64,000 nt of DNA. Source: Litchfieldia sinesaloumensis. Its GTDB lineage: Bacteria > Bacillota > Bacilli > Bacillales > Bacillaceae_L. The position numbers and the translations under genes were made by a program. The notes below the pieces were generated by a model. That model made no database searches and was not told where the DNA came from. It was given only the letters and a program-made list of their open reading frames with translations. The DNA lies in assembly GCF_900156865.1 (NCBI RefSeq), contig NZ_LT732529.1, positions 761,056 to 825,055 on the forward strand. The letters run 5' to 3'. Positions 8,222 through 18,257 of the stretch are shown here, piece after piece (the stretch's first letter is position 1; the number at the start of each line of letters is the position of its first letter).

Positions 8222-10255
8222 GTGTTTAAAAAAATTTTTGGTGTCCTGCAAAAAATCGGTAAAGCGCTTATGTTACCTGTAGCTCTATTACCAGCAGCGG
8301 GTCTCTTACTAGGGATAGGTAACGCTATGCAGCAAGAAACGCTACTTCAATATCTTCCGTTCCTGGGATCGGATGGAATGCAGCTTGTTGCATCAGTTAT
8401 GGAGGATGCAGGTGGAATCATATTTAGTAATCTAGCACTACTCTTTGCTGTCGGGGTAGCGATAGGATTAGCAGGTGATGGTGCAGCAGCACTTGCAGCT
8501 TTGGTTGGTTATTTGGTTCTAAATCAAGTAATGAGTTCATGGCGGGGGATTACGCCTGAGATGCTTTCTGATAATCCAGCATTTGCGTCTGTTTTAGGAA
8601 TTCCAACCTTACAAACGGGTGTATTTGGAGGAATTATTGTTGGTCTTATTGCAGCATTTGCATATAATCGCTTTCATGCAATCGAGATGCCATCATTCCT
8701 TGGATTCTTTGCCGGTAAACGATTTGTTCCAATCGCAACTGCCGCATTTTCATTTGTAGCGGGCCTTTTATTATTATTTATCTGGCCACCGGTACAAGAG
8801 GCAATGAATAGCGCTTCTCTTTGGCTGATAGAAGAAGGTACTTATTTTGCTGTCTTTTTCTTTGGATTTATAAAAAGATTGTTAATTCCGTTTGGCTTAC
8901 ATCATATCTTCCATGCTCCGTTCTGGTACGAATTCGGTTCTTATACAACAGCTACGGGGCAAATTGTTAGAGGGGATATGACAATTTTCTTTGCACAATT
9001 GAAAGATGGAGTGGAAATTACTGCTGGTAACTTTATGGCTGGTGAATTTCCTATTATGATGTTTGGTTTACCGGCAGCTGCTCTTGCGATGTACCATGCT
9101 GCACGTCCGGAGAATAAAAAACTTGTAGCTGGTTTATTAGGTTCGGGTGCCCTAACATCATTTTTAACGGGTATTACAGAGCCACTTGAATTTTCATTTA
9201 TGTTTGTGTCTCCGTTATTATTTTTATTACATGCCATTCTAGATGGATTGTCTTTTGTCTTAATGACATTTTTGAGTGTTAATATTGGCTACACCTTCTC
9301 AGGTGGAGGGATTGACTTTTTCTTATTTGGAATTTTACCAGGTAAAGAACCTTGGTGGATTGCAATACTTGTAGGTATCGTTTTTGCTGTTATTTATTAT
9401 TTTGTTTTCCGATTTGCGATACGAAAGTTTAATTTGCTGACACCTGGACGTGAAGCAAAAGCCGAAGAAGATAATAAAGGTGAAGCTTCTGACCTAGCTT
9501 TTAATATTTTAAACGCAATGGGTGGACAAGAAAATATTTCTCATCTTGATGCATGTATCACTCGACTACGTGTATCTGTAAATGATATTAAAAATGTCGA
9601 TAAGGACGAACTAAAGAAACTAGGTGCAGCAGGTGTGCTTGAAGTGGGTAATAATATACAAGCTATCTTTGGACCACGTTCTGAAACAATTAAAGGTCAA
9701 ATGTTAGATGTGATGGGTGGAAAAAAACCACGTGAAGTAAAAGCGAAAGAAACAAAAGAGAATAATACAAATCAATTAAATAATGAAAAACATAGTGTTG
9801 ATCATTTTATCTCTCCGATTAAAGGTGAAATAAAACCAATTACCGAAGTTCCTGATGCAGTCTTTTCTGGAAAAATGATGGGCGATGGCTTTGCCATTGT
9901 ACCAACTGAAGGAACAATTGCTTCTCCTGTCGATGGAAAAGTAATAAATCTGTTCCCAACAAAGCATGCAATTGGAATTCTTTCTGATTCTGGTCGTGAA
10001 ATCCTCATTCATGTTGGAATTGATACAGTTCATCTTAAAGGACAAGGTTTTGAAACGTTTGTAAGTGAAGGCGATACGGTTAAAAAAGGCGATTCACTTA
10101 TAAAAGTTGATCTAGACTACATTGCAAAAAATGCAACGTCAATTATTACACCAATCGTATTTACAAACCTAGTAGAAGGAGAAAGAGTTGTTCTTAACAA
10201 GGAAGGGAACATTAATCTTTCTGAAGAAAGCATAATAGAAATTACAAAGGAATAA
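8222..10255 (+). CDS. ptsG: PTS glucose-specific enzyme IICBA (PtsG)
   Basis: A 677-residue membrane permease that imports and phosphorylates glucose. Order of domains: EIIC (about 1-405, about ten hydrophobic segments, [13 protein letters not shown] and [10 protein letters not shown]), EIIB (about 420-500, phospho-Cys in DACITRLRV near residue 445) and EIIA (about 530-677, phospho-His in [10 protein letters not shown] near residue 597). The CBA order in one chain is that of Bacillus PtsG. GTG 8222 is preferred because AGGAGG lies 8 bases before it; TTG 8216 would be too close. Expression depends on GlcT at the RAT upstream. Unlike B. subtilis, ptsH does not follow; a strong terminator closes the unit. 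Confidence 0.96.
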   Translation: MFKKIFGVLQKIGKALMLPVALLPAAGLLLGIGNAMQQETLLQYLPFLGSDGMQLVASVMEDAGGIIFSNLALLFAVGVAIGLAGDGAAALAALVGYLVLNQVMSSWRGITPEMLSDNPAFASVLGIPTLQTGVFGGIIVGLIAAFAYNRFHAIEMPSFLGFFAGKRFVPIATAAFSFVAGLLLLFIWPPVQEAMNSASLWLIEEGTYFAVFFFGFIKRLLIPFGLHHIFHAPFWYEFGSYTTATGQIVRGDMTIFFAQLKDGVEITAGNFMAGEFPIMMFGLPAAALAMYHAARPENKKLVAGLLGSGALTSFLTGITEPLEFSFMFVSPLLFLLHAILDGLSFVLMTFLSVNIGYTFSGGGIDFFLFGILPGKEPWWIAILVGIVFAVIYYFVFRFAIRKFNLLTPGREAKAEEDNKGEASDLAFNILNAMGGQENISHLDACITRLRVSVNDIKNVDKDELKKLGAAGVLEVGNNIQAIFGPRSETIKGQMLDVMGGKKPREVKAKETKENNTNQLNNEKHSVDHFISPIKGEIKPITEVPDAVFSGKMMGDGFAIVPTEGTIASPVDGKVINLFPTKHAIGILSDSGREILIHVGIDTVHLKGQGFETFVSEGDTVKKGDSLIKVDLDYIAKNATSIITPIVFTNLVEGERVVLNKEGNINLSEESIIEITKE

Positions 10256-10260
10256 TGACC

Positions 10261-10299
10261 AAAACAGACAGACTCTATAATGGGTCTGTCTGTTTTTAG
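10261..10299 (+). terminator. terminator of ptsG
   Basis: AAAACAGACAGAC (10261-10273) pairs with GTCTGTCTGTTTT (10284-10296). The stem is strong and the T-tract long, cutting ptsG off from downstream genes. Confidence 0.9.
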
Positions 10300-10444
10300 T
10301 TTAGGCATAGTTGATATGCTTCTTTTTCATCCAATCCCAACTTACAAATAGTAGAAATCAACGAAAATATATGTTGGAAAATAGCTACACTTTTGATAAA
10401 TTAAAATAGTCACACAATTATTATTTTATAAGCGGGAGGCACAT

Positions 10445-11395
10445 ATGTCTGCAAAAGCGAATGCTCTAAAAATCAAAGAGAACATAGGGAAAGTCATCAT
10501 TGGAAAGGAAGATGTGATCGAACTCGTACTAAATTCCCTTATTAATAATGGACATATATTACTAGAAAGTGTTCCGGGTACTGGTAAAACCATGCTCGCA
10601 AAGAGTTTTGCGAAGTCAATTAGTGGAGATTTTAAGCGTATCCAATTCACCCCGGACGTCCTTCCTAGTGATATAACTGGGATTCAATTTTTCAATCCAA
10701 AAGTACAGGAATTCCAATTGCGTCCTGGTCCAGTTATGACGAATATTCTCTTAGCTGATGAAATTAACCGAGCGACACCTCGTACTCAATCTAGTTTACT
10801 AGAGGTAATGGAGGAGCGCCAGGTAACAATTGATGGTGAAACATTAAAACTACCTTCGCCATTTGTTGTTATTGCTACTCAAAACCCAATCGAATCACAA
10901 CAAGGAACTTTTCAACTACCAGAGGCACAAATGGATCGATTCTTTATACAAATTGATCTCGGCTATCCAAGCTTTGTAGAGGAAAAGCAAATGATGAGAA
11001 CGTATAGAAAAAGTAATCCAATCGAAGGTATCTTAGAGGTTCTCTCAAAGGAAGAAATTCAAGAGATGCAAGTCCAAGTGCAGAATGTAAGTCTATCTGA
11101 AGATGTTGAAGATTATTTGCTACGAATCGTCCATGAGACCAGAAAACATCCTGATGTTGAAGTGGGCGTTAGTCCGAGGGGGACTCTAGCTCTTATGAAG
11201 GCTGCACAAGGAAAGGCTTATTTGGAAGGCCGAATGTTTGTAACGCCTGAGGACATAAAATTTATGGCTCCATATGTGATTTCGCATCGTTTAGTTCTTA
11301 CAATGGAAGGCTCCTTAAAAAAGACGAATCGTCAGGTTATTCTAGAATTGCTTGGGGCGGTATCCGTACCAGTTGAAGCTGGAGCGGTGAGGTAA
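10445..11395 (+). CDS. MoxR-family AAA+ ATPase
   Basis: A 316-residue AAA+ chaperone-like ATPase. The Walker A region is SVPGTGKTML (about residue 42), the Walker B ILLADEINRATPRTQSSLLE (about 102-121), and a sensor ATQNPIE follows. MoxR proteins act with VWA or DUF58 proteins encoded next door to activate or assemble other proteins. Here the DUF58 gene starts in the stop codon (TAATG), so translation is coupled. It matches the YeaC type of B. subtilis. The ATG follows GCGGGAGGCACAT. It is first gene of a three-gene operon inserted between ptsG and ptsH. Confidence 0.92.
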   Translation: MSAKANALKIKENIGKVIIGKEDVIELVLNSLINNGHILLESVPGTGKTMLAKSFAKSISGDFKRIQFTPDVLPSDITGIQFFNPKVQEFQLRPGPVMTNILLADEINRATPRTQSSLLEVMEERQVTIDGETLKLPSPFVVIATQNPIESQQGTFQLPEAQMDRFFIQIDLGYPSFVEEKQMMRTYRKSNPIEGILEVLSKEEIQEMQVQVQNVSLSEDVEDYLLRIVHETRKHPDVEVGVSPRGTLALMKAAQGKAYLEGRMFVTPEDIKFMAPYVISHRLVLTMEGSLKKTNRQVILELLGAVSVPVEAGAVR

Positions 11396-12585
11396 TGAAC
11401 TGGAAACGGCAACTATCAATCGGGAATGAATTGTCGTTCTTGGCCTTACTTTCTTCTGCCTTTATTTTTACTGGTATTCTTTCGCAAATATTCTTACTTG
11501 TGTTTGTTGGGGCATTGTTTCTCCTATTTGTGTTTTTGAATAACTTTTATTTGAAGCATGTTGGTGAACAAATCATTGTTTCAATTGATAAGGAAACTGT
11601 TAAGCTCTTTCAAGGTGAAGATAATAATTTTTCACTTACGTTGAGCCAAGAAGGTTTCTTACCAATTATCAACGGAGAGATTAGAGTGACCATTGATCAT
11701 GTAATAGGCTTCCAAAATGAAAGAATTAAATTAGAATCAGAGCAAATTGAGCTTACTTTACCTATCACTCTTTTGGCAAAACAAGCACATACCACAAAAC
11801 TACCATTTCAAGGTAAGCAAAGGGGAGTTGCCAAAATCCGTGGACTAGAGCTGAGAATTCCACATTTATTTGGCTTTGGAGAGGCGTATTTACAATACAC
11901 AAAACCAGTGGACTACGAAACAATTATTTATCCATCACCACAGACTGTTGGAGGGATTGAAAAAATAGTTCCGAAAAATCAAGGTGAGTATCCCATTCAA
12001 AGTTCATATTTTGAAGATTTGACCTCTATTGTCGGTACGAGGGGATATGTTCCAACAGATTCATTTAATCGGGTACATTGGAAAGCGAGCGCACGTACGA
12101 ATCAACTGCAAACAAAGGTTTTTGATAAAACGGCCCAGTTTTCTTGGACAATAATCATTAATGTTCGTGAACGAAAACTAGAGCATTATTTAAGTGGGTT
12201 AACCTTTTTATTAGAATTGGCAACCCTAAAGAATATTCCGTTTGAAGTGTTTGTCAATGTAAGAAGGGCACAAAAAACGCCATATATTCATCTTCCACTT
12301 GGATCAGGTAAAGAACATTTAGCAAAAGCATTGGAATTGATTGCTAGACTTAGTAAGCATAGTGTAACGATTCCATATCACCACATGATCCACGCAATTG
12401 ATAGGCAACAGAAGCTATCACCTTATGTGATTATGGTGGGTGAAATGAAGGAAGATGAACAGCTGATTCTTAAAAGTTTCGGCAGGAAAGGTGTAGATTG
12501 TTTTAACGTTATTGAGGATGAGGAGTCTATTTATCTACAAAAGGCATCTTTTACTATGAGAAGGGAGGATTCTCATGCGATATAG
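11395..12585 (+). CDS. DUF58-domain protein (YeaD-like)
   Basis: A 396-residue protein with two hydrophobic N-terminal segments (about 14-50), an Ig-like beta region, and the DUF58 domain. The DUF58 signature RGYVPTDSFNRVHWKASART lies near residue 217, then a VWA-like fold follows. DUF58 proteins are the client or adaptor partners of MoxR ATPases; the specific role is unknown. It overlaps the upstream gene by one base and the downstream gene by 11 bp, so all three are made together. Confidence 0.9.
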   Translation: MNWKRQLSIGNELSFLALLSSAFIFTGILSQIFLLVFVGALFLLFVFLNNFYLKHVGEQIIVSIDKETVKLFQGEDNNFSLTLSQEGFLPIINGEIRVTIDHVIGFQNERIKLESEQIELTLPITLLAKQAHTTKLPFQGKQRGVAKIRGLELRIPHLFGFGEAYLQYTKPVDYETIIYPSPQTVGGIEKIVPKNQGEYPIQSSYFEDLTSIVGTRGYVPTDSFNRVHWKASARTNQLQTKVFDKTAQFSWTIIINVRERKLEHYLSGLTFLLELATLKNIPFEVFVNVRRAQKTPYIHLPLGSGKEHLAKALELIARLSKHSVTIPYHHMIHAIDRQQKLSPYVIMVGEMKEDEQLILKSFGRKGVDCFNVIEDEESIYLQKASFTMRREDSHAI

Positions 12586-13792
12586 TAAACCGTTGCTTAC
12601 GTCGTACCAATATGTTATGGAGATGATTCTTCTCTATATTGTGTGGATACTGCTCTACATTCATACTGAGATACTACCGCCAATCCTCCCTTTTCTATTA
12701 ATTGCTGGTGTAGGGGCTGCTGTAATTGCATTTTTATTATCAATTCTTAAATCAAATACACCTTATCTATTTATTATGTTAGTCGCGCCTCTACTGGCTC
12801 TATTAAGCAGTTTAATGGGGCTATCTTTCGGGCAAAGCCTAATGATTGCAGCTATTGTATGTTACCGGGTCATTCGTTATTTCTATAGAAGCCCCAAGCT
12901 ATCAGAAGCTATGGTCCTAAATGTAAGCATAATTACTGGTGGAATTGTTTATTTTGCTGCCAGTGTACAAGGGTATATCCACAATGATCTCGTATTATAT
13001 TTACTAGTGACACAATTGCTATTTTTTATGATTGGAAAGATGGCAATCAGTGTGAGTGAAAGTTCTCTCGTTTTAAAGAATATAAGAACGAAAAATAACT
13101 CTTGGTCAGTGGTTGGCCTTTTTAGTGGATTATTGATTGCTGCGTTCGCTATTGCGATTATTTTTCCATTCGTGTTTGTCAGGGCCTTATCCTTTATTTC
13201 GTCCTTGATTGGTACCGGCATGTATTATCTTTCAAAACCTTTTTTTAATGCAGTTGATGATTTTGAAGCGGCGGGGAAGATGCAGGGGGAAAAAGTCGAA
13301 CCTTTGGATGGGCTGGAATCAGCAAATAATAATTCATTCTCGGAGCTAGCAGGAGATGCGAATGTTTTGTTCTACCTTTCGATTTTCGGACTCCTTATTC
13401 TAGTAGCAATACTCTTTTTATTGGCAAAAAAAAGAGTAGTAAAAGAGGTAGCTATTGTGGGAGAAGGCTATCAATACACTACAACCACTGAAAGTGCCTC
13501 ACATACAGCGTCAAAGTGGAGTAAACCGAAAAAACTAACGCCTCAAGCCAAGGTACGAAAGCTTATTCATGAGCTAGAGCTACTTTCTGCTAAACACGGA
13601 CTTGGTCGTTATCATCATGAGAGTATAACGGAATGGTTGGGACGAAACCACTTTCTTGAACATCGTCTGGTCGATCTCTATGAGCGGGTAAGATATGGGG
13701 ATGAGGAATTAACAGAACAGGAAAACGAAGCTTGTGAAGAAATCGTTAAGCAAGTAAAAATGAAAATCAAAAGTGTAAAGAAGAGCAAATAA
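12575..13792 (+). CDS. TgpA-like membrane protein lacking the transglutaminase domain
   Basis: A 405-residue membrane protein, third gene of the MoxR-DUF58 operon. There are about six hydrophobic segments in residues 1-215, an extracytoplasmic stretch (about 220-260), one more membrane segment (about 262-284) and a cytosolic C-terminal domain. That domain has the DUF4129-type pattern of TgpA proteins (LIHELELLSAKHGLGRYHHE, then YERVRYGDEELTEQE). The usual partner in such operons (YebA/TgpA, about 700 residues) has a transglutaminase-like domain in its middle; here that domain is absent, not frameshifted, since the frame is intact. It starts at ATG 12575 inside the previous gene behind GGGAGGATTCTC. 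Confidence 0.75.
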   Translation: MRYSKPLLTSYQYVMEMILLYIVWILLYIHTEILPPILPFLLIAGVGAAVIAFLLSILKSNTPYLFIMLVAPLLALLSSLMGLSFGQSLMIAAIVCYRVIRYFYRSPKLSEAMVLNVSIITGGIVYFAASVQGYIHNDLVLYLLVTQLLFFMIGKMAISVSESSLVLKNIRTKNNSWSVVGLFSGLLIAAFAIAIIFPFVFVRALSFISSLIGTGMYYLSKPFFNAVDDFEAAGKMQGEKVEPLDGLESANNNSFSELAGDANVLFYLSIFGLLILVAILFLLAKKRVVKEVAIVGEGYQYTTTTESASHTASKWSKPKKLTPQAKVRKLIHELELLSAKHGLGRYHHESITEWLGRNHFLEHRLVDLYERVRYGDEELTEQENEACEEIVKQVKMKIKSVKKSK

Positions 13793-13826
13793 AGAACCTG
13801 TCATAGGGTACAGGTTCTTTTTTTAG
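13793..13826 (+). terminator. terminator of the MoxR operon
   Basis: AGAACCTG (13793-13800) pairs with CAGGTTCT (13811-13818), followed by seven T's. Confidence 0.88.
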
Positions 13827-13851
13827 GTAATATTTTCAGTTTTGCACTATC

Positions 13852-14649
13852 TTAAACTCGTTGTTTACTGTTTTCTTTTAAGATCATGTGAACAGCGTCC
13901 GCAACGGAATCTACAACATATCTTGCCTCTTTTTTAACATCTTCATGAGCGGTTGCCATCGCAAAGCTGTTGGGAGTTAAACGAAACATCGGAATATCGT
14001 TATAGGAGTCACCAATACACGCTATTTCTTCTGGCTTTAAGGAAAGTTCATTAAGAAGTTTGGTTATCGCGTTTCCTTTGCTGATTTGTTTTGGCATAAT
14101 ATCTAGAACATGTTTTTCGGAGATGAATAAATCAACTTCATCCTTAAATTCAGTTGATAATCTTTTGTAACTTTCAATAATGTCATTTTCAAAACCAATC
14201 AACGTAATTTTAGAAGGTTTTATTACAGATAATTTCGAACCGATTTCAGGGTCGATGATGATAGGGTGGAACATTCTTTGTTGAACCCCTTCAACATACT
14301 CATTGTGTTCATGAGTGTAATTTGTGTCATAGCTACAGACAATCGTAACAAACTTTGGATTCAAAACACGCTGGTAAATATCCTCAGCGACCTCAGTTGT
14401 AAAGGTACGAGAGAAAATAGAACGATTATCAATAGTTGATGCAAATGCGCCATTTTGGCTAATCCGATGAAACTGTTGCCCAATTGATTTTAATACCTCG
14501 TTTATTTCAATATCCATTCTACCCGTAGCAATACTAATTTGTAGTCCTTCTTGAACAGCTTGTTGTAAAGCTTTTGCATCTTCTTGCTTAACAGTGTTGT
14601 CCTCTCGAAGTAGAGTTCCATCTAAATCACTTACGATCATTTTAATCAA
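13852..14649 (-). CDS. HAD-superfamily Cof-type phosphatase
   Basis: A 265-residue cytosolic HAD hydrolase of the Cof/IIB type, which dephosphorylates sugar phosphates or similar small molecules. Motif I is VSDLDGTL at the very N-terminus, motif II IATGR, a Lys in the SKGNAI region (motif III) and motif IV GDSYNDIPMF. TTG 14647-14649 is chosen because GGAGGTG lies six bases upstream and homologues begin MI.LDLDGT; the frame continues further upstream without another ribosome site. It is convergent with the MoxR operon and divergent from ptsH. A role in sugar-phosphate control next to the PTS is inference only. Confidence 0.88.
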   Translation of the reverse strand: MIKMIVSDLDGTLLREDNTVKQEDAKALQQAVQEGLQISIATGRMDIEINEVLKSIGQQFHRISQNGAFASTIDNRSIFSRTFTTEVAEDIYQRVLNPKFVTIVCSYDTNYTHEHNEYVEGVQQRMFHPIIIDPEIGSKLSVIKPSKITLIGFENDIIESYKRLSTEFKDEVDLFISEKHVLDIMPKQISKGNAITKLLNELSLKPEEIACIGDSYNDIPMFRLTPNSFAMATAHEDVKKEARYVVDSVADAVHMILKENSKQRV

Positions 14650-14826
14650 TGAATACACCTCCATTATTATGTAGGTAAAATACAATATTTGTTTATTATA
14701 CATGAAATGGTTTAAGGATTGATAACATTAAGGTATGAATTTGTAAAAATGGTACATGAGAATAATAATTCTGCAAGTGAAAAAGATTCTCAATTTTCTA
14801 TTTTAGAATGATTATAAACTTTCCAG

Positions 14827-14855
14827 TTGAAACCGCTTGATTCCTATGCTATACT
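14827..14855 (+). promoter_or_regulatory. sigma-A promoter of ptsHI
   Basis: TTGAAA (14827-14832), a 17-bp spacer and TATACT (14850-14855) form a near-consensus promoter. Predicted transcription starts about 75 nt upstream of the second GlcT RAT. Confidence 0.8.
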
Positions 14856-14935
14856 CTTTGTGTAGAAGGTTAGGTTGTATAGACAGGATTGTTTCAACCC
14901 ACTAAAAAAATAATATCATACATAAAGTTACATTT

Positions 14936-14965
14936 ACGTGTTACTGATTCGATCAGGCATGAGTA
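14936..14965 (+). promoter_or_regulatory. second GlcT RAT, in the ptsHI leader
   Basis: Bases 14936-14968 are identical over 33 nt to the RAT in front of ptsG (8041-8073). As there, the 3' part overlaps the 5' strand of a terminator (14955-15050). This places ptsHI under GlcT antitermination independently of ptsG. Confidence 0.9.
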
Positions 14966-15050
14966 AAGAAACGGTAAAAGCTATAGAAAGGATATGCTAT
15001 CTATGTCTATAGTTGTTATTGACTTTCTCTTCTCATGCCTTTTTATATTT
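14955..15050 (+). terminator. GlcT-controlled terminator before ptsH
   Basis: AGGCATGAG (14955-14963) pairs with CTCATGCCT (15032-15040), followed by TTTTATATTTT. Partial pairing extends the stem (TAAAGAAA with TTTCTCT). The loop sequence differs from the ptsG copy, while the stem and RAT are conserved. Confidence 0.85.
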
Positions 15051-15160
15051 TATCTGGGTGCTAACAAGTATTCTTTCTTTACATATCTACCGAAAACGTA
15101 CAAATACTACTAGTATGTATTACCCATAGGGTCTAAATAATTGGAAAAGGGGAATTTAAC

Positions 15161-15427
15161 ATGGCAGAAAAAACGTATAAAATTACAAGCGATTCAGGAA
15201 TACACGCACGTCCAGCTACACTATTAGTACAGGCGGCTGGGAAGTATAATTCAGATGTTCAACTAGAGTATAACGGAAAGTCAGTTAATCTTAAGTCTAT
15301 TATGGGAGTAATGTCCCTCGGTATCGCTAAAGGTGCTGAAGTGAAAATTGTTGCTGAAGGTTCTGATGCAGATGAGGCTATAGCTAATTTAACGGATATT
15401 ATGGTTAAAGAAGGACTTGGTGAATAA
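15161..15427 (+). CDS. ptsH: phosphocarrier protein HPr
   Basis: An 88-residue PTS phosphocarrier. His15 in SGIHARPA accepts phosphate from enzyme I, and Ser46 in [11 protein letters not shown] is the HPr kinase site, used in CcpA-dependent catabolite repression. The length is the family standard. The ATG follows AAAAGGGGAATTTAAC. ptsI starts inside its stop codon (TAATG at 15425-15429), giving coupled translation. Control by its own promoter and GlcT-type RAT-terminator is unusual; some basal read-through is expected, since HPr is needed for all PTS sugars. Confidence 0.98.
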   Translation: MAEKTYKITSDSGIHARPATLLVQAAGKYNSDVQLEYNGKSVNLKSIMGVMSLGIAKGAEVKIVAEGSDADEAIANLTDIMVKEGLGE

Positions 15428-17145
15428 TGTCTAACGTGATCAAGGGAATTGCGGCTTCAGCAGGAATTGCAATCGCAAAAAGCTTTCGCTTGGAGCATCC
15501 TGATTTGACAGTTGAGAAACAAACGATTAGTGATAAGGATGCTGAAATTAAGCGTTTCGAAGAAGCATTAAACAAATCTAAAGAAGAACTAGAAGTAATC
15601 AAGAATCGTGCAAATGAAGAATTAGGGGAAGATAAAGCAGCTATTTTTTCCGCCCATCTTCTAGTTTTAAGCGACCCAGAGCTGATTAATCCGATTAAAG
15701 ATAAAATTAACTCTGATTCTGTAAATGCTGAATTTGCGTTACAGGAAGTTGCTACTATGTTTATTACAATGTTCGAAGGCATGGACAATGAGTATATGGC
15801 AGAACGTGCGGCAGATATTCGTGATGTAACTAAACGTGTGTTAGCGCATTTACTAGGGGTAACAATTTCAAATCCAAGTATGATTTCGGAAGAAGTTATC
15901 ATTATTGCAGAAGACTTAACACCTTCGGATACAGCACAACTAAATCGAAATTATGTAAAAGGGTTCACCACTGATATTGGTGGACGTACATCTCACTCAG
16001 CAATTATGGCAAGATCGATGGAGATTCCGGCCGTAGTTGGAACAAAAACGGTTACTACTACCATTGAAAATGGTGTAATGGTAATTGTAGATGGACTTGA
16101 TGGGGATGTCATCGTTAATCCGTCTGAAGAGGTTTTAGCGCAGTACCGTCAAAAGAAAGAGCAGTATGAAGCACAAAAGGTAGAATGGGCTAAGTTGAAA
16201 AACGAAAAAACTGTTTCTAGTGACGGTCAGCATGTCGAACTTGCCGCGAATATCGGTACACCAGAAGATGTCAAAGGTGTACTTGAAAATGGCGGAGAAG
16301 GCATTGGACTCTACCGTACAGAATTTTTGTATATGGGTCGTGATCAGCTTCCTTCTGAAGAAGAACAATTTGAATCCTATAAAACTGTTCTTGAAAAAAT
16401 GGAAGGCAAGCCTGTCGTAGTTCGTACGCTAGACATCGGTGGAGATAAAGAACTACCATATTTAAATCTACCGAAAGAATTAAATCCATTCTTAGGATTT
16501 AGAGCGATTCGTCTTTGTTTAGAGGAACAAGATATATTCCGTACCCAATTGCGTGCATTACTACGTGCAAGCACACATGGTAATTTAAAAATCATGTTCC
16601 CTATGATAGCGACTCTCGATGAGTTCAGACAAGCTAAAGCCATTTTACTTGAAGAAAAAGAAAAGCTTGTAGCTGCTGGAACAGCTGTATCCGATACGAT
16701 TGAACTTGGGATAATGGTTGAAATACCCTCTACGGCTGTACTAGCAGATCAATTTGCAAAAGAAGTAGATTTCTTTAGTATAGGTACGAATGACCTTATT
16801 CAATATACAATGGCTGCAGATCGCATGAATGAGCGTGTGTCTTATCTTTATCAGCCATATTCACCATCCATATTACGCCTCATTTCCATGGTTATTGAAG
16901 CAGCACATAAAGAAGGTAAATGGGCAGGTATGTGTGGAGAGATGGCAGGCGATACAATTGCGATTCCTATTCTTCTAGGACTAGGGCTAGATGAATTTAG
17001 TATGAGTGCAACTTCAATACTACCTGCACGTACTCAAATTAAAAAGCTCTCTAAGGCTGAAATTGCAAGCTTTAAAGAAAAAATCCTATCTATGAGTACA
17101 ACGGATGAAGTCGTCGATTTCGTAAAAGAAAAATTCATGAACTAA
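15427..17145 (+). CDS. ptsI: PTS enzyme I (phosphoenolpyruvate-protein phosphotransferase)
   Basis: A 572-residue cytosolic enzyme that moves phosphate from PEP to HPr. The N-terminal HPr-binding and phospho-histidine half has the active site [13 protein letters not shown] (His near residue 190). The C-terminal PEP-binding barrel shows [50 protein letters not shown] and GMCGEMAGD. Length is normal. It overlaps ptsH by one base and is followed by a strong terminator, so ptsHI is a two-gene unit. Confidence 0.98.
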   Translation: MSNVIKGIAASAGIAIAKSFRLEHPDLTVEKQTISDKDAEIKRFEEALNKSKEELEVIKNRANEELGEDKAAIFSAHLLVLSDPELINPIKDKINSDSVNAEFALQEVATMFITMFEGMDNEYMAERAADIRDVTKRVLAHLLGVTISNPSMISEEVIIIAEDLTPSDTAQLNRNYVKGFTTDIGGRTSHSAIMARSMEIPAVVGTKTVTTTIENGVMVIVDGLDGDVIVNPSEEVLAQYRQKKEQYEAQKVEWAKLKNEKTVSSDGQHVELAANIGTPEDVKGVLENGGEGIGLYRTEFLYMGRDQLPSEEEQFESYKTVLEKMEGKPVVVRTLDIGGDKELPYLNLPKELNPFLGFRAIRLCLEEQDIFRTQLRALLRASTHGNLKIMFPMIATLDEFRQAKAILLEEKEKLVAAGTAVSDTIELGIMVEIPSTAVLADQFAKEVDFFSIGTNDLIQYTMAADRMNERVSYLYQPYSPSILRLISMVIEAAHKEGKWAGMCGEMAGDTIAIPILLGLGLDEFSMSATSILPARTQIKKLSKAEIASFKEKILSMSTTDEVVDFVKEKFMN

Positions 17146-17148
17146 AAA

Positions 17149-17186
17149 AACGAGTCTAACCTGCTGAGAGTTAGACTCGTTTTCTC
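17149..17186 (+). terminator. terminator of ptsHI
   Basis: AACGAGTCTAAC (17149-17160) pairs with GTTAGACTCGTT (17170-17181), followed by TTCTC. Confidence 0.88.
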
Positions 17187-17227
17187 TATAAGTAAAAGAT
17201 CATCGCTGTAACCTATAGCCCGGATTC

Positions 17228-17899
17228 CTACTTACTAAAAGGATTTCTCCATTCCATCAATAATCCATAATTACAGGATTCTTCATCTTCGAGATAATTG
17301 TCAATTAATTGGACGGGTGTACGTCCACAGCGCAACAAGAATGTAATGACCGGATCTTTAAGTTCACCTGTTAGAATTTTTTCAATATAGACATCCGCAC
17401 TCATCTTTTCCGCATGTTTTGAATATCCGGAAATTCGTCCACCACCAACTAATCGTTCCAAATTTAACTGGACAACAACTTCATACATGGATTGCATTAA
17501 CCACTTTCCAAGCCCGTATTTCCGAAACGCTGGACTGACACAAATATCAACGATGTATAATGTGTTACCATCCGGTGCGTGGTTTCGAATATATCCGTTA
17601 TCTGTGATTTCCTCCCATGTATGTTGTGGATGTTTTGGATCAAAGTGGACAATTAGTCCAGTCATAGAACCACATATTCTCCCATCTATTTCAACACAAA
17701 GTGCTCCGAGAGGAAAGCGTGTAACATGATTATGTAGCTGTTCCTTATTCCACCATAAATCAGAAGGAAATGGGGGAGGAAAACTTTCTTGTTGAACGCG
17801 AATTAACTCATCAAAATCATTTTCAGTATAAGTCCGTATTACAGCCTTTTTTGGTATATTTTCATCAAATACATAGATGTCTTTTCGAAACAAGCTCAT
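17228..17899 (-). CDS. ykwB: GNAT-family N-acetyltransferase (YkwB-like)
   Basis: A 223-residue protein with a GNAT fold: IRTYTENDFDELIRVQQESF at the start, then IVDICVSPAFRKYGLGKWLM with the acetyl-CoA-binding R/K-x-x-G-L/I-G loop (about residues 120-140). The acceptor is unknown. Position before ykwC matches ykwB of B. subtilis. The GTG one codon upstream (17902) is also possible; ATG 17899 is preferred for spacing to GGGGGTG. It is the only gene of its unit or is co-transcribed with the small gene at 17960. Confidence 0.82.
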   Translation of the reverse strand: MSLFRKDIYVFDENIPKKAVIRTYTENDFDELIRVQQESFPPPFPSDLWWNKEQLHNHVTRFPLGALCVEIDGRICGSMTGLIVHFDPKHPQHTWEEITDNGYIRNHAPDGNTLYIVDICVSPAFRKYGLGKWLMQSMYEVVVQLNLERLVGGGRISGYSKHAEKMSADVYIEKILTGELKDPVITFLLRCGRTPVQLIDNYLEDEESCNYGLLMEWRNPFSK

Positions 17900-17959
17900 C
17901 ACCTCACACCCCCATTTTACGTTACAATGGGAACGAAGAAAAGCACCACTTTCTTAATC

Positions 17960-18151
17960 TTAATGATAATTCTTTTCAAAATAAGAGTCTACAAGGCCTT
18001 CAATTATTGCAGGTTCAGGCTGTTCTCCAGTAAAAGTAAATGGAAGCTCTTGAATGAATTCGCCATCCCGATAGACATGTATTGCTCCTTTTTGATTTAT
18101 TACACTGAATTCTGTTTCAAAACGAAAACCATCGCGGTCAATAGCACCCAT
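17960..18151 (-). CDS. small conserved Bacillus protein (DUF5370/YbxH-like)
   Basis: A 63-residue soluble protein starting MGAIDRDGF and containing the strand pair FSVINQKGAIHVYRDGEFI, which resembles the DUF5370 (YbxH-type) family; family recognition is from memory. The ATG follows AAGGAGATATAATC, a strong site. Function unknown. The longer frames on the other strand here lack ribosome sites. Confidence 0.6.
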   Translation of the reverse strand: MGAIDRDGFRFETEFSVINQKGAIHVYRDGEFIQELPFTFTGEQPEPAIIEGLVDSYFEKNYH

Positions 18152-18257
18152 GATTATATCTCCTTCCTCTGTAATCTTGTTTTTATTGTTCCAATTTAAA
18201 TAGTAATAAGTACATATTTTTCTTGAAAATCGACAATTTAAGGATGAGGGGGTTTTT

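Noticed and set aside
14827-14845. cre site over the ptsH promoter
   Set aside because: TTGAAACCGCTTGATT matches only the left half and centre of the cre consensus, with mismatches at R and the right half, so it was not called.
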